From assembly GCF_900230285.1 (NCBI RefSeq), contig NZ_OCNK01000001.1, positions 496,001-560,000 on the forward strand: a DNA stretch of 64,000 bases. Reading direction: 5' to 3'. Positions within the stretch are counted from its first letter, which is position 1, and each line of letters starts with the position of its first letter. Shown one piece after another: positions 36,481-47,003 of this stretch. The DNA is from Blastococcus haudaquaticus (GTDB taxonomy: Bacteria > Actinomycetota > Actinomycetes > Mycobacteriales > Geodermatophilaceae). The notes beneath the pieces are model-generated. The model was not told the DNA's origin. It did no database searches and saw only the letters and a list, made by a program, of their open reading frames with translations. The position numbers and the translations under genes are program-made.

Positions 36481-37622
36481 CAGACGGCTCCGGCCGAGCC
36501 GACGTAGCGGCGGGTGAACCGGCCGCCGACGCGGGTGACCAGCTCGTAGTGGATGGTGCCGACGGCGTCGGCCCACTGCTGCGCCGTCGGCTCTCCGCGG
36601 TCGCCGGGGCCCCAGAGCACGACCTCGTCCCCGGCCGCGATGGCGTCGTCCCCCACGTCCAGGACGAACTGGTCCATGCAGACGCGGCCGGCGATGCGGC
36701 GCTGTGCCCCGGCGGCCAGCACCGGCGCGGAGTTGCCCGCCGCGCGGGGCACACCGTCGGCGTAGCCGACGGGGACGAGCGCGAGGGTCGTCTCCCGGTC
36801 CGTCGAGTACTCGTGCCCGTAGGAGACGCCCGCGCCGGCCGGCACCCGCTTGGTCAGCATCACGCGGCCCCGCACGGTCATCGCGGGGCGCAGGCCGTGC
36901 GCCGCGGGGTCGGACCCGCCCAGCGGGTCGAGCCCGTACAGCGCGATGCCCGGCCGGACCATGTCGTACCAGGTGCCGGGCAGCGCGACGGTGGCGGCGG
37001 AGTTGGCCAGGTGCAGGCGGGCGTCGGTGAGGCCGGCGGCCCGCGCGATCGCGACCGCCTCGTCGAACACCCGCACCTGCGCCCCGATGGTCGGGTGGGT
37101 GGGCGCATCGGCGTAGGCCATGTGGCTCCACAGCCCGACGACGCGGACGTGCCCGTCGGCCTGGGCCCGGGCCGCGGCCTCGACCACCGCCGGCCAGTCG
37201 GCCATCGTGGCGCCCTCGCGGGAGAGCCCGGTGTCGACGAACAGGTGGAGCGCGGCGGTCCGTCCGGTGGCCTGCGCGGCCGCGATCACCTCGTCGAGGC
37301 CCCAGACGGCGTTCACCGACACCTGCACGTCCTGCTCGAGCGCGGGCACGAAGTCGGTGCCCGGGTTGTGCAGCCAGGACAGCACCGGGGCGCGGACGCC
37401 GGCGGCACGGAGGGCCAGCGCCTCGTCGAGGACGGTGACGCCGAGCTGGTCGGCCCCACCGGCGAGGACGGCGCGGGCGGCCGGCACGAGGCCGTGCCCG
37501 TAGCCGTCGGCCTTGACGACCGCCATGAGCGGCCGGCCGACGTGCTCGCGCAGCACCGCGGTGTTGGCGGCGATCGCGTCGAGGTCCACCACGACCTCGG
37601 CGCGGGCGGCTGGGTTCGTCAC
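36480..37622 (-). CDS. alr: Alanine racemase
   Basis: 380 residues from the GTG at 37622, overlapping the nnrD stop as GTGA. PLP-dependent interconversion of L- and D-alanine for peptidoglycan. The PLP lysine is Lys37 in AVVKADGYGHG, and the opposite-face catalytic Tyr is in GVSYGHEYS. VRPGIALYG, GRVCMDQFVLDVG and the C-terminal beta-domain are normal. Confidence 0.97.
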   Translation of the reverse strand: MTNPAARAEVVVDLDAIAANTAVLREHVGRPLMAVVKADGYGHGLVPAARAVLAGGADQLGVTVLDEALALRAAGVRAPVLSWLHNPGTDFVPALEQDVQVSVNAVWGLDEVIAAAQATGRTAALHLFVDTGLSREGATMADWPAVVEAAARAQADGHVRVVGLWSHMAYADAPTHPTIGAQVRVFDEAVAIARAAGLTDARLHLANSAATVALPGTWYDMVRPGIALYGLDPLGGSDPAAHGLRPAMTVRGRVMLTKRVPAGAGVSYGHEYSTDRETTLALVPVGYADGVPRAAGNSAPVLAAGAQRRIAGRVCMDQFVLDVGDDAIAAGDEVVLWGPGDRGEPTAQQWADAVGTIHYELVTRVGGRFTRRYVGSAGAV

Positions 37623-39091
37623 GCTGCCGAGTCTCCCAGGCGGGGGGCGCCGAGCCCGCGCACCCGGCCGACGGCCTCCGGCAACCGGCGCACGAGGTCG
37701 CCGGCGAGCAGGGGCCCGTGCTGCGCGGCGAGCTGGCCGCTGCGGCCGTGCAGGTGGGCGCCCGCGGCAGCGGCCTCTGCCGCCGGCAGGCCGGCGGCCA
37801 GCAGCGCGCCGACGATCCCGGACAGCACGTCGCCGGTGCCCGCGGTGGCGAGCCATGGGGTGCCGGTCGCGTTGACGAAGGCCGTTCCGTCGGCATCGGC
37901 GACCACCGTGGCCTCGCCCTTGAGGAGCACGACGCAGCCCAGGTCCGCGGCGAGCCGGCGGGCGGCGCCGACGCGGTCCTGGCCCGGCTCGGTGCCAAAC
38001 CGGGCGAACTCGCGGTCGTGCGGGGTCAGGACGGTCGCGCCCTCGCGTCCGCGGACGAGATCGGGCTCCGCCGCCAGCAGCGTCAGGGCGTCCGCGTCGA
38101 CCAGGACCGGCAGATCGGTGGCGAGCACCTCGGCCAGGACGCTCCGCGCGTCGTCGCCGGTGCCCATGCCCGGACCCACCACCCAGGACTGCACGCGACC
38201 GGCATCCGCCGGGCGGCCGTCGGTGACGACCGCTTCCGGCCACGCGGCCCGGACGCCGTCGGCCGCCGTGCCGGCGTACCGCACGAGGCCCGGCCGGGTG
38301 CGCAGCGCGGCACCGGTGCACAGCACGCCCGCGCCGGGATAGGTGGCCGAGCCCGCGACCACGCCGACCACCCCCTGCGAGTACTTGTCGTCGTCCCCCG
38401 ACGGCGGGGAGAGGCCGGCGGCCACGTCGGCGTCGGTGAGCTGGAAGGCCGTGGCCGACGGGAGGTGCGGGCCGAGGCCGATGTCGACGAGGTGCACCGT
38501 CCCGGCGTGCGAACGGCCCTCCCCCACGACCAGGCCGACCTTGACCACGCCGAACGTGACGGTGTGCATGGCCGGGAAGGCGACGCCGTCGACGGCGCCC
38601 GTGTCCGCGTCGATGCCGCTGGGCACGTCGACGGCGACGGTGACCGCGGTGCCGTCGGCGGCGGCTGCGGCCAGGTCCGCCGCGTCGCGCCGCAGCCCGC
38701 CGCGGCCACCGATGCCGAGGATGCCGTCGAGCACCAGGTCGGCGCGGCTCACCAGCGTCGCCGCGGACCGTCCGTTCCCGGCGACCACGCGTCCGCCGGC
38801 CCGCCGCAACGCGGCCAGACCGTCCGGGTGCGCCCGTCCGGGATCGAGCAGCACGGCCGTGACCCGCGCTCCCCGGCCGGCGAGGCGGGCCCCGGCGAGG
38901 AGCGCGTCCCCGCCGTTGTTGCCGGTGCCGACGAGCAGCGCCACGCGGCGCCCGTACACCCGGCCGAGCAAGCGCACGCAGACGCTGGCCAGGCCGGCCG
39001 CGGCACGCTGCATCAGGGCGCCCGGTGGTGTGGCGGCCAGCAGCGGCTCCTCGGCGGAGCGGACCTCCGCGGCGGTGTGCAGACCGATCAC
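37619..39091 (-). CDS. nnrD: Bifunctional NAD(P)H-hydrate epimerase / ADP-dependent dehydratase
   Basis: 490 residues from the GTG at 39091. The N-terminal YjeF_N (epimerase) domain, about 1-210, has [21 protein letters not shown] and the [13 protein letters not shown] segment. The C-terminal ribokinase-like dehydratase, about 220-490, has [24 protein letters not shown] and the catalytic [16 protein letters not shown]. Together they repair NAD(P)HX. It overlaps acpS upstream and alr downstream by 4 bp each (GTGA), indicating tight coupling. Confidence 0.95.
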   Translation of the reverse strand: MIGLHTAAEVRSAEEPLLAATPPGALMQRAAAGLASVCVRLLGRVYGRRVALLVGTGNNGGDALLAGARLAGRGARVTAVLLDPGRAHPDGLAALRRAGGRVVAGNGRSAATLVSRADLVLDGILGIGGRGGLRRDAADLAAAAADGTAVTVAVDVPSGIDADTGAVDGVAFPAMHTVTFGVVKVGLVVGEGRSHAGTVHLVDIGLGPHLPSATAFQLTDADVAAGLSPPSGDDDKYSQGVVGVVAGSATYPGAGVLCTGAALRTRPGLVRYAGTAADGVRAAWPEAVVTDGRPADAGRVQSWVVGPGMGTGDDARSVLAEVLATDLPVLVDADALTLLAAEPDLVRGREGATVLTPHDREFARFGTEPGQDRVGAARRLAADLGCVVLLKGEATVVADADGTAFVNATGTPWLATAGTGDVLSGIVGALLAAGLPAAEAAAAGAHLHGRSGQLAAQHGPLLAGDLVRRLPEAVGRVRGLGAPRLGDSAA

Positions 39092-39480
39092 GAGGGTTCC
39101 CCGGCCCGCGGCACGCCCTCGGCGACGACCACCGCGGAGGCGATGCCGCCGTCGTGGCTCAGGGAGAGGTGCCACGACGAGACGCCGAGCTGGGCGGCGC
39201 GGCCGGCCACCGTGCCCCGCACCTCCAGATGCGGGCGGCCGTGTTCCCCGACCATCACCTCGGCGTCGTGCCAGCGCAGGTCACCCGGCGCCCCGAGCGC
39301 CTTGGCCAGCGCCTCCTTGGCCGCGAACCGTGCCGCCAGCGACTCCCCGGTGCGCGGGTGCCCCGACGGCGTCCGCTGCTCAGCCGCGGTGAACAGCCGG
39401 TCGCGCAGACCCGGCGTGCGCGTCAGCGACTCCGCGAACCGCTCCACCGGCACGACGTCGATCCCGACCCCGATGATCAC
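39088..39480 (-). CDS. acpS: Holo-[acyl-carrier-protein] synthase
   Basis: 130 residues, GTG start. It transfers phosphopantetheine from CoA to acyl carrier protein. Mg2+ ligands are Asp8 ([12 protein letters not shown]) and the Glu in [33 protein letters not shown] closes the fold. A CAGACT hexamer ends seven bases upstream, consistent with a leaderless transcript starting the acpS-nnrD-alr-hydrolase operon, despite glmS being co-directional upstream. Confidence 0.95.
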   Translation of the reverse strand: MIIGVGIDVVPVERFAESLTRTPGLRDRLFTAAEQRTPSGHPRTGESLAARFAAKEALAKALGAPGDLRWHDAEVMVGEHGRPHLEVRGTVAGRAAQLGVSSWHLSLSHDGGIASAVVVAEGVPRAGEPS

Positions 39481-39487
39481 AGACGTG

Positions 39488-39493
39488 AGTCTG
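39488..39493 (-). promoter_or_regulatory. -10-like hexamer CAGACT of the acpS operon
   Basis: CAGACT on the minus strand ends seven bases before the acpS GTG, the same hexamer and spacing as at the chorismate-mutase leader. Confidence 0.45.
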
Positions 39494-39520
39494 CCGCGTC
39501 AGCGGCGAAGGTGCTGGAAC

Positions 39521-39582
39521 GGCCATCCTTCAGGGGCCCGCGCCGAGCTTGCGAGGCGTGGGGGGAGGGTGGTCCTTTATTC
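39521..39582. repeat. Dispersed intergenic palindromic element, copy C
   Basis: On the minus strand: AAAGGACCACCCTCC, CCCACGCCTCGCAAGCTCGG, CGCGGGCCCCTG. It aligns over about 58 bases with copies A, B and D. It lies between glmS (its end at 39577 is overlapped by a few bases) and acpS. Confidence 0.65.
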
Positions 39583-41439
39583 GACGGTGACCGACTTGGC
39601 GAGGTTGCGCGGCTGGTCGACGTCGTACCCGCGGGTGTCGGCGATCTCGCAGGCCAGCACCTGCAGCGGCACCGTGGTCACGACGGGCGCGAGCAGGGTC
39701 GGCGTCCGCGGCACGCGGATGATGTGGTCGGCGTAGGGGACGACGTCCTCGTCGCCCTCCTCGGCGATCACGATCGTGCGCGCACCCCGGGCCCGGACCT
39801 CCTGGATGTTGGAGACCACCTTGCCGTGCACGGACTCGCGGCTGCGCGGCGAGGGCACCACCACGACGACGGGCGTGCCCTGGTCGATGACCGCGATGGG
39901 GCCGTGCTTGAGCTCCCCGGCGGCGAACCCCTCGGCGTGGATGTAGGCGAGCTCCTTGAGCTTGAGGGCGCCTTCGAGTGCGACCGGGTACCCGACGTGG
40001 CGGCCCAGGAAGAGGATCGTGTTCGCGTCGGCCAGCGACCGGCCCAGCGCCCGCACCTCGTCCATGCCGGTGAGCACCTGGGCGACGGCCTCGGGGAGGC
40101 GGCGCAGGTCGTCGACGATCGCGGCGACCTCGTCCTCGTACTTCATGCCCCGCACCTGGGCCAGGAAGAGCCCGACCAGGTAGCAGGCGACGATCTGGCT
40201 GAGGAACGCCTTGGTGGAGGCGACGGCGATCTCCGGCCCGGCGTGGGTGTACAGCACGGCGTCGGACTCGCGCGGGATGGTGGACCCGTTGGCGTTGCAG
40301 ATGGCCAGCACGCGGGCCTTCTGCTCCTTGGCGTGACGCAGCGCCATCAGCGTGTCCATCGTCTCGCCGGACTGGCTGATGACGATGACCAGGGTCGACC
40401 GGTCGAGCACCGGGTCGCGGTAGCGGAACTCGCTCGCGACCTCGACCTCGACGGGGATGCGGGTCCAGTGCTCGATGGCGTACTTGGCGATCAGCCCGGC
40501 GTGGTAGGAGGTGCCGCAGGAGACCACGAAGATCTTGTCGATGTCGCGCAGTTCCTGATCGGAGAGGCGGACCTCGTCCAGGATCAGGTCGCCGCTCTCG
40601 CCGAGCCGGCCGAGCAGGGTGTCGGCGATGGCCTGCGGCTGTTCGGCGATCTCCTTGAGCATGAACCAGTCGTAGCCGCCCTTCTCCGCGGCGGCGGCGT
40701 CCCAGTCGACCGTGTAGGCGGTCGGCTCCACCGGCGCGCCGAAGAAGTCGGTGACGGTGACCCCGCGGGTGCGGTCGATCTCGACGACCTGGTCCTGCCC
40801 CAGCTCGAGGGCGTTCCGGGTGTGACCGATGAACGCGGCGACGTCGGAGCCGAGGAAGTACTCCCCCTCGCCGACGCCCACCACCAGCGGGCTGCTGCGC
40901 CGGGAGGCGACCAGCGTGTCCGGCTCGGAGACGCAGGTCGCGACCAGCGTGAAGGCGCCCTCGAGGCGCCGGGACACCGTGCGGAGGGCCTCGGCGAGAC
41001 GGCCCGGGCCCGCGGGGGTGCGCGCGTACTCGGCGGCGAGGAGGTGGGCGGCGACCTCGGTGTCGGTGTCGGAGGCGAACTCGACGCCGTCCCTCTCGCA
41101 CTCGGCCCGCAGCGTGGCGAAGTTCTCGATGATGCCGTTGTGGATCACGGCCACCGAGCCGTCGGCCGAGAGGTGCGGGTGGGCGTTGCGGTCGGTCGGC
41201 CCGCCGTGGGTGGCCCACCGCGTGTGGCCGATGGCGACGGTGGCGGCCGGCAGCGGATGCTCGGCCAGCACCTTCTCCAGGTTCGCCAGCTTCCCGGCCT
41301 TCTTCGCCGAGGTCAGCTCGCCGTCGGCGACGACCGCGATCCCCGCGGAGTCGTAGCCCCGGTACTCGAGCCGCCGCAGACCTTCCAGGACCACGTCCCG
41401 GGCGTCCTGCGGACCGACGTATCCCACAATGCCGCACAT
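39577..41439 (-). CDS. glmS: Glucosamine-6-phosphate synthase (glutamine-hydrolysing)
   Basis: 620 residues. It makes glucosamine-6-P from fructose-6-P and glutamine, the first step to UDP-GlcNAc. The N-terminal nucleophile amidotransferase starts MCGIVGYVG (Cys2 catalytic after Met removal), with THGGPTDRNAHPH downstream. Two SIS sugar-isomerase domains follow (CGTSYHAGLIAKYAIEHW, SQSGETMDTLMALRHAK), ending in the invariant DQPRNLAKSVTVE. The C-terminal codons run into repeat copy C. TACCCT ends seven bases before the ATG; I see no glmS ribozyme. Confidence 0.98.
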   Translation of the reverse strand: MCGIVGYVGPQDARDVVLEGLRRLEYRGYDSAGIAVVADGELTSAKKAGKLANLEKVLAEHPLPAATVAIGHTRWATHGGPTDRNAHPHLSADGSVAVIHNGIIENFATLRAECERDGVEFASDTDTEVAAHLLAAEYARTPAGPGRLAEALRTVSRRLEGAFTLVATCVSEPDTLVASRRSSPLVVGVGEGEYFLGSDVAAFIGHTRNALELGQDQVVEIDRTRGVTVTDFFGAPVEPTAYTVDWDAAAAEKGGYDWFMLKEIAEQPQAIADTLLGRLGESGDLILDEVRLSDQELRDIDKIFVVSCGTSYHAGLIAKYAIEHWTRIPVEVEVASEFRYRDPVLDRSTLVIVISQSGETMDTLMALRHAKEQKARVLAICNANGSTIPRESDAVLYTHAGPEIAVASTKAFLSQIVACYLVGLFLAQVRGMKYEDEVAAIVDDLRRLPEAVAQVLTGMDEVRALGRSLADANTILFLGRHVGYPVALEGALKLKELAYIHAEGFAAGELKHGPIAVIDQGTPVVVVVPSPRSRESVHGKVVSNIQEVRARGARTIVIAEEGDEDVVPYADHIIRVPRTPTLLAPVVTTVPLQVLACEIADTRGYDVDQPRNLAKSVTVE

Positions 41440-41446
41440 TTGGCCC

Positions 41447-41452
41447 AGGGTA
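41447..41452 (-). promoter_or_regulatory. -10-like hexamer TACCCT of glmS
   Basis: TACCCT on the minus strand ends seven bases before the glmS ATG, with no ribosome binding site, suggesting a leaderless transcript. Confidence 0.45.
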
Positions 41453-41542
41453 CCGGCGGAGGCGGACCATTCCGTCCGACTGGCCCGTCAGGAGGGGAGG
41501 ATCGGCCCACCCGTCGTCGCCCGCACCAGCGGCCACACGGGA

Positions 41543-42889
41543 CTACCCGACGGCGGCGACGACCTCCGCCAGCCTCGCGGCGACCTCGTCGGCCTGCTCC
41601 TGGCTCGGCGCCTCGACCATGACCCGCACGAGCTGCTCGGTGCCCGAGGGGCGCAGCAGCACCCTGCCGGTCTCCCCGAGCTCCTCCTCGACGGCGTTGA
41701 CCGCCTCGGCGACGGCTTCGCTCTCCGACACCGCGATCCGGTCGGCGACCGGGACGTTGACCAGCGTCTGCGGCAACCGGCGGACCACCGACGCCAGCTC
41801 GGCGAGGGAGTCGCCCGTCGCCCGCATGCGGGACAGCAGGGCGAGCCCCGTGAGGACGCCGTCGCCGGTGGTGGCGTGGTCGAGGAAGACGAGGTGGCCG
41901 CTCTGCTCGCCGCCCAGGCTCAGCCCGCGCTCCCGGAGCGCCTCCAGCACGTAGCGGTCGCCGACCGCGGTCGTCTGCACCGCGATGCCGGCGTCACGCA
42001 TGGTGTGGTGGAAGCCGAGGTTGCTCATGACGGTCGCGACGACCGTCTCGTTCTTGAGCGCGCCGCGCTCGTGCAGCGCCAGAGCGCAGATCGCGAGGAT
42101 GGCGTCGCCGTCGACGACGTCACCCTCGGCGGTCACGGCCAGGCACCGGTCGGCATCGCCGTCGTGGGCGATCCCCAGGTGGGCGCCCTGCTCGCGCACC
42201 GCCTCGATGAGCGGTCCCAGGTGCGTGGAGCCGATGCCGTCGTTGATGTTCCAGCCGTCGGGGTCGCAGCCGATGGCGTGCACGGTCGCACCGGCACGGC
42301 GGTAGACGTCTGGCGCGGTGGCGGCGGCCGCCCCGTGGGCGCAGTCGACCACCACGCGCAGGCCGTCGAGCGGCTGGTCCACCGTCGACAGCACGTGCCG
42401 GGCGTAGCGCTCGCCGGCGTCGTCCAGGACGCGGATGCGGCCGATCGCGGCACCCGTGGGCCGGTGGCCGTCGGAGGTGCCGGTGAGGACGGTCCGCTCG
42501 ATGGCCGCCTCGAGCGCGTCGGGCAGCTTGTGGCCACCCCGGCTGAAGAGCTTGATGCCGTTGTCCGGCATCGGGTTGTGGCTGGCCGAGATCATGATGC
42601 CGAGGTCGGCGTCGCTCTCCGCGGTCAGGTAGGCGAGCGCGGGGGTGGGCACCACGCCGGCCAGGAGCACCTCGGCGCCCGCGCTGGTGAGCCCGGCGAC
42701 GACCGCGGCCTCGAGCATCTCCCCGCTCGCACGGGGGTCGCGCGCGACGACCGCGACGGGACGCGAGGTCCCGTCGCGGTCGGCGAGCACTCCGGCAGCA
42801 GCACGTGCCACCGAGAGGGACAGCTCCGGCGTGAGGTCGGCGTTGGCCAGACCTCGTACGCCATCGGTCCCGAACAGCCTGCCCCCCAT
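41543..42889 (-). CDS. glmM: Phosphoglucosamine mutase
   Basis: 448 residues. It converts glucosamine-6-P to glucosamine-1-P, the step after GlmS. The phospho-serine is Ser103 in [12 protein letters not shown], the metal-binding loop is DGDADRC, and the sugar-binding GEQSGH and C-terminal [12 protein letters not shown] motifs are present. It is 20 bp downstream of rpsI and 103 bp upstream of glmS, the conserved actinobacterial order. Confidence 0.98.
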   Translation of the reverse strand: MGGRLFGTDGVRGLANADLTPELSLSVARAAAGVLADRDGTSRPVAVVARDPRASGEMLEAAVVAGLTSAGAEVLLAGVVPTPALAYLTAESDADLGIMISASHNPMPDNGIKLFSRGGHKLPDALEAAIERTVLTGTSDGHRPTGAAIGRIRVLDDAGERYARHVLSTVDQPLDGLRVVVDCAHGAAAATAPDVYRRAGATVHAIGCDPDGWNINDGIGSTHLGPLIEAVREQGAHLGIAHDGDADRCLAVTAEGDVVDGDAILAICALALHERGALKNETVVATVMSNLGFHHTMRDAGIAVQTTAVGDRYVLEALRERGLSLGGEQSGHLVFLDHATTGDGVLTGLALLSRMRATGDSLAELASVVRRLPQTLVNVPVADRIAVSESEAVAEAVNAVEEELGETGRVLLRPSGTEQLVRVMVEAPSQEQADEVAARLAEVVAAVG

Positions 42890-42909
42890 GAGCGGCGCAG
42901 CCGTGCGGG

Positions 42910-43325
<416 letters not shown>

Positions 43326-43329
<4 letters not shown>

Positions 43330-43769
43330 TGGGCCACCTGCTTGATCTCGAAGGTCTGGGGCTGCTGCGCAGCGTGGGGGTGCTCCGGGCCGGCGTAGAC
43401 CTTGAGCTTGGAGAGCATCTGCCGACCGAGGGTGTTGTGCGGCAGCATGCCCTTGATCGCGCGCTCGACGACGCGGTCGGGGTGGGTGCGCAGCTGGTCG
43501 CCGACGTTGGTGGTCTTCAGACCACCCGGGTGACCGGAGTGCCGGTAGGCGACCTTGTCGTCCCGCTTGTGACCGGTCAGCGCGACCTTGCCGGCGTTGA
43601 CGATGACGACGAAGTCACCGACGTCCAGGTGCGGGGCGTACTGCGGCTTGTGCTTGCCACGGAGCAGGATCGCGGTCTGGCTGGCGAGTCGACCGAGCAC
43701 CACGTCGGTGGCGTCGATGACATGCCAGGCCCGGGCGATCTCGCCGGGCTTGGGTGAGTACGTGCGCAC
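43326..43769 (-). CDS. rplM: 50S ribosomal protein L13
   Basis: 147 residues from the GTG at 43769 ([10 protein letters not shown]). [43 protein letters not shown] and [13 protein letters not shown] are the family blocks. First gene of rplM-rpsI. The 146-bp upstream spacer has a TATCGT -10-like hexamer (minus strand, 43880-43885), implying a leader of about 105 nt that could be used for autogenous control; I recognise no known RNA motif in it. Confidence 0.97.
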
Positions 43770-43915
43770 GGCGCTCGTGTCCTCCGTCGTCGTCGGGGTG
43801 GCTGGTGGAATCGCCTCACCGAGTACGGGAGACGGTGCGGACACGCGGGCACCAGCCGGCTTGCGCGCGCCAACCGAGCACGATACCAGCCGACGCACGC
43901 CGTCCCGGACGACGG

Positions 43916-44401
43916 CTAGATGATCTCCCGCACGCGGCCGGTCTCGACGTCGTAGACGGTGCCGCGCACCTCGTGGGAGAGCAGGTAGGGGCTCTCCCGG
44001 ATCAGCCGCATCGACTCACGGACGTCGTCGTCCACGTCGGTGAACGTGCGCGCGGCCCACGGCGGACGGCGACCCGTGGCCCGCTCGACCGTGTCCGCGA
44101 AGGAGACGTCGTCCGTGGTCTGCAGGCCGCACTGGGTGTGGTGGACCAGGACGATCTCCCGGGTGCCGAGCGCGTGCTGGCTGAGGGTCAGCGAGCGGAT
44201 GACGTCCTCGGTGATGACGCCGCCGGCATTGCGGATGACGTGTGCGTCGCCGACCTCGAGGCCCAGCACGCCGAACAGCGGGATGCGGGAGTCCATGCAC
44301 GCCACGATCGCGACCTTGCGGGCGGGACGCACCGGCTTGCTGCCGGGGAAGCGCGCGGCCCACTGCTCGTTCGCGGTCAGCATCCGGTCGATCTCAGCCA
44401 C
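43916..44401 (-). CDS. Beta-class carbonic anhydrase
   Basis: 161 residues, GTG start with GAGGAGG upstream. Zinc ligands Cys35, His88 and Cys91 (ACMDSRI and HHTQCG) with the Asp37-Arg39 dyad define a beta-carbonic anhydrase interconverting CO2 and bicarbonate. The short C-terminus and lack of the longer N-terminal arm put it with the small mycobacterial Rv1284-like group. It is divergent from moeA and upstream of, but not overlapping, rplM. Confidence 0.93.
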   Translation of the reverse strand: MAEIDRMLTANEQWAARFPGSKPVRPARKVAIVACMDSRIPLFGVLGLEVGDAHVIRNAGGVITEDVIRSLTLSQHALGTREIVLVHHTQCGLQTTDDVSFADTVERATGRRPPWAARTFTDVDDDVRESMRLIRESPYLLSHEVRGTVYDVETGRVREII

Positions 44402-44473
44402 GCATCCTCCTCACCCATGACGGTCGCGAGGACCTTAACCGGCAGCGCCGTGCCCGGCCCGCCGCCCATCGGC

Positions 44474-44479
44474 CAGGAT
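44474..44479 (+). promoter_or_regulatory. -10-like hexamer CAGGAT of the moeA operon
   Basis: CAGGAT ends six bases before the moeA GTG (44486). GGAGG overlaps the interval and is too close to act normally as a ribosome binding site. Confidence 0.4.
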
Positions 44480-44485
44480 GGAGGC

Positions 44486-45679
44486 GTGCGCACGGTCGAG
44501 GAACACCAGGCGGTGGTGGATGCGCTGCTGCGCGCCCTGCCGGAGGAGATGGTCCCGCTGGCCGCCGCCCACGGCCGCGTCCTGGCGCGGGACGTCGCCG
44601 CGACGGTCGCCCTCCCCGGCTTCGACAACTCCGCCATGGACGGGTACGCCGCGCGGTGGGAGGAGGTCTCGCGGACGCCCGTGAGGCTGCCGGTCGCCGA
44701 CGACATCCCGGCCGGGCGCACGGACGTCGTCCCCCTGGCCCCGGGGACCGTCCAGCGGATCATGACCGGCGCCCCGCTCCCCGCCGGCGCGGATGTCGTC
44801 GTTCCCGTCGAGCTCACCGACGGCGCCACGGACGTCGTGGAGATCAGCAACTGCCCGGCCCGGGGGACGCACCTGCGCGCGGCGGGCGAGGACATCGCCG
44901 AGGGCGCCGTCGCGCTGGAGGCGGGCAGCCCGCTGGGCGCGGCCCAGCTGGGCCTGGCGGCCGCGGTGGGGGTCACCGAGCTGCCGGTGCGCCGGAAGCC
45001 GCGGGTGCTGGTCCTGTCGACCGGCAGCGAGCTGGTGGCACCGGGGCAGCCGCTGCTCCCCGGCCAGATCTACGAGTCGAACAGCCGGCTGCTCGTGGCC
45101 GCGGTCGAGGACGCCGGCGGCGAGGCCCGGCAGCTGCACTTCGTCCCCGACGACGTCGGGCAGTTCCTCGGCACGGTGCGCAGCGAGGTCGCCACGGCCG
45201 ACCTGCTCATCACCAGCGGCGGGGTGAGCGCCGGCGCGTACGAGGTGGTGAAGGACGCCTTCCGGGAGCTGGGCACCGTGGAGTTCGCCAAGGTGTCGAT
45301 GCAGCCCGGCGGGCCCCAGGGCGCGGGCACGGTGGACGGCGTCCCGGTGGTGACGCTGCCGGGCAACCCGGTCAGCGCGTTCGTGTCCTTCGAGGTGTTC
45401 GTCCGCCCGGCCCTGCGTCGGGCCATGGGCTACACCCATCCCGGCCGCCTGCACGTCCCGGCCCGGCTCACCGGACCGCTGCGCTCCCCCGCCGGCCGCC
45501 GTCAGTTCCTCCGCGGCCGGTTCGACGGGGGGCAGGTCTCGCAGGTCGGTGGCCCGGGCTCGCACCTCGTGGCACACCTGGCCCGCGCCAACTGCCTGGT
45601 CGTCGTCCCCGAGGACGTCACCGAACTGCCCGCCGGCGCCGAGGTCGACGTCGTGCTGATCGAAGGAGCTCTGCAATGA
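44486..45679 (+). CDS. moeA: Molybdopterin molybdenumtransferase MoeA
   Basis: 397 residues. It inserts molybdate into adenylated molybdopterin. Domain order is typical: ALPGFDNSAMDGYA near residue 43 (active-site loop), GTVQRIMTGAPLPAGADVVVPVE, then the MoCF_biosynth domain with VLVLSTGSELV, YESNSRLLVAAVEDAGGEA, LITSGGVSAGAYEVVKDA and LPGNPVSAFVSFEVFVRPALR, and a C-terminal beta-barrel. Start at the GTG. Its stop overlaps moaC as ATGA. First gene of moeA-moaC-mog-VOC. Confidence 0.96.
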   Translation: MRTVEEHQAVVDALLRALPEEMVPLAAAHGRVLARDVAATVALPGFDNSAMDGYAARWEEVSRTPVRLPVADDIPAGRTDVVPLAPGTVQRIMTGAPLPAGADVVVPVELTDGATDVVEISNCPARGTHLRAAGEDIAEGAVALEAGSPLGAAQLGLAAAVGVTELPVRRKPRVLVLSTGSELVAPGQPLLPGQIYESNSRLLVAAVEDAGGEARQLHFVPDDVGQFLGTVRSEVATADLLITSGGVSAGAYEVVKDAFRELGTVEFAKVSMQPGGPQGAGTVDGVPVVTLPGNPVSAFVSFEVFVRPALRRAMGYTHPGRLHVPARLTGPLRSPAGRRQFLRGRFDGGQVSQVGGPGSHLVAHLARANCLVVVPEDVTELPAGAEVDVVLIEGALQ

Positions 45680-46149
45680 CCGAGCCGCGGCTGACGCACG
45701 TGGACGAGACCGGCGCCGCGCGGATGGTCGACGTCAGCGCCAAGGCGGTGACCGCCCGCGAGGCCACTGCGGCAGGTCGGGTGCTGGTCAGCCCCGAGGT
45801 GATCGACCTGCTGCGCGGCCGCGGCGTCCCGAAGGGCGACGCCGTCGCCGTCGCCCGCATCGCGGGGATCGCCGGCGCCAAGCGGACCCCGGACCTCGTG
45901 CCGCTGTGCCACCCGATCGCACTGCACGGCGTCACCGTCGACATCGACGTCACCGACGACGGCGTGGACATCACCGCGACCGCCCGCACCGCCGACCGGA
46001 CCGGGGTGGAGATGGAGGCGCTCACCTCCGTGGCCGTCGCCGGGCTCACCATGATCGACATGGTGAAGGCGGTCGACCCGCGCGCGTCGATCACCGACGT
46101 CCGCCTGCTGCGCAAGTCCGGCGGCAAGAGCGGGGAGTGGACGCGGTGA
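45676..46149 (+). CDS. moaC: Cyclic pyranopterin monophosphate synthase MoaC
   Basis: 157 residues. It converts the MoaA product to cyclic pyranopterin monophosphate. The blocks MVDVSAKAVTAREATAAG, GAKRTPDLVPLCHPIALHGV (catalytic region with the His) and GVEMEALTSVAVAGLTMIDMVKAVD are complete, ending in KSGGKSGEW. It overlaps moeA (ATGA) and mog (GTGA). The partner MoaA is not in this window. Confidence 0.97.
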   Translation: MTEPRLTHVDETGAARMVDVSAKAVTAREATAAGRVLVSPEVIDLLRGRGVPKGDAVAVARIAGIAGAKRTPDLVPLCHPIALHGVTVDIDVTDDGVDITATARTADRTGVEMEALTSVAVAGLTMIDMVKAVDPRASITDVRLLRKSGGKSGEWTR

Positions 46150-46643
46150 GCGAGCTCCCCGCGGATGCGCGGGCGGTCGTCCTGACCGCGTCCAACCGCG
46201 CGCACGCCGGCGTCTACGAGGACCGCAGCGGTCAGGCCCTCGCGGCGGGGCTGACCGCGCTCGGCTTCGCCGTCGAGGGACCGCACGTGCGCCCCGACGA
46301 CGTCGACGAACTGGAGGCGGTCCTCCGCGACGCCGTCGACCTCGGCGTCGACGTGGTCGTCACCACGGGCGGCACAGGCCTGTCGCCGACCGACGTCACC
46401 CCGGAGGCCACCCGCCGCGTGCTGGAGCGCGAGGCGCCGGGCATCGCCGAGGCGGTCCGCCGGTACGGAGCGGAGAACGGTGTCCCGACGGCAGTGCTCT
46501 CCCGCGGCCTGGCGGGCACGGCCGGGCGCACGCTGATCGTCAACCTGCCCGGCTCGACCGGCGGCGTGAAGGACGGACTGGCGGTGCTCGGCCCGCTGCT
46601 CCCCCACGTGGTCAGCCAGCTCCGCGGCGGCGACCACCGATGA
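46146..46643 (+). CDS. mog: Molybdopterin adenylyltransferase (MogA/MoaB type)
   Basis: 165 residues, GTG start. The MoCF domain has VLTASNRAHAGVYEDRSG, VVTTGGTGLSPTDVTPEATRRVLEREAPGIAE and VNLPGSTGGVKDGLAVLGPLLPHVVSQL. It adenylates molybdopterin before molybdate insertion by MoeA. It overlaps moaC upstream and the VOC gene downstream (ATGA), so four genes are translationally linked. Confidence 0.95.
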   Translation: MSELPADARAVVLTASNRAHAGVYEDRSGQALAAGLTALGFAVEGPHVRPDDVDELEAVLRDAVDLGVDVVVTTGGTGLSPTDVTPEATRRVLEREAPGIAEAVRRYGAENGVPTAVLSRGLAGTAGRTLIVNLPGSTGGVKDGLAVLGPLLPHVVSQLRGGDHR

Positions 46644-46999
46644 TCGGACGCCTCGAGAAGACGGTGCTCGACTGCCCGGACCCGCGGGCGCTGGCGAGGT
46701 TCTACGGCGAGATCCTCGGTATGCGCGTGAACGAATACACCGACGGCGAATGGGTCGTCATCGGCCGCGAGCCCGGACTCCGCGAGCTGGCGTTCCAGCG
46801 CGCCGAGGACTACCGGGCACCCCGGTGGCCCGACCCCGAGCATCCGCAGCACGAGCACCTCGATATCCGGGTCGTCGACGTCGAGGCCGCCGAGACCGCG
46901 ATCCTCGCGCTGGGTGCCCGGCTCCTGCAGGGCGAGACGGGCACCGGTTTCCGGGTGTACGCCGACCCCGCCGGGCACCCCTTCTGCCTCGTCTACTGA
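46640..46999 (+). CDS. VOC-superfamily (glyoxalase-like) protein
   Basis: 119 residues, one VOC domain of paired beta-alpha-beta-beta-beta modules: LEKTVLDCPDPRALARFYGEILGMRV, then HEHLDIRVVDVEAAETAILALGARLL and GFRVYADPAGHPFCLVY. Such proteins bind metal and small ligands (glyoxalase, fosfomycin-resistance or dioxygenase types) but this single-domain subgroup has no assigned reaction. It starts on the mog stop (ATGA), so it is part of the Moco operon by position, which may be only co-transcription. Confidence 0.85.
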   Translation: MIGRLEKTVLDCPDPRALARFYGEILGMRVNEYTDGEWVVIGREPGLRELAFQRAEDYRAPRWPDPEHPQHEHLDIRVVDVEAAETAILALGARLLQGETGTGFRVYADPAGHPFCLVY

Positions 47000-47003
47000 G
47001 GGG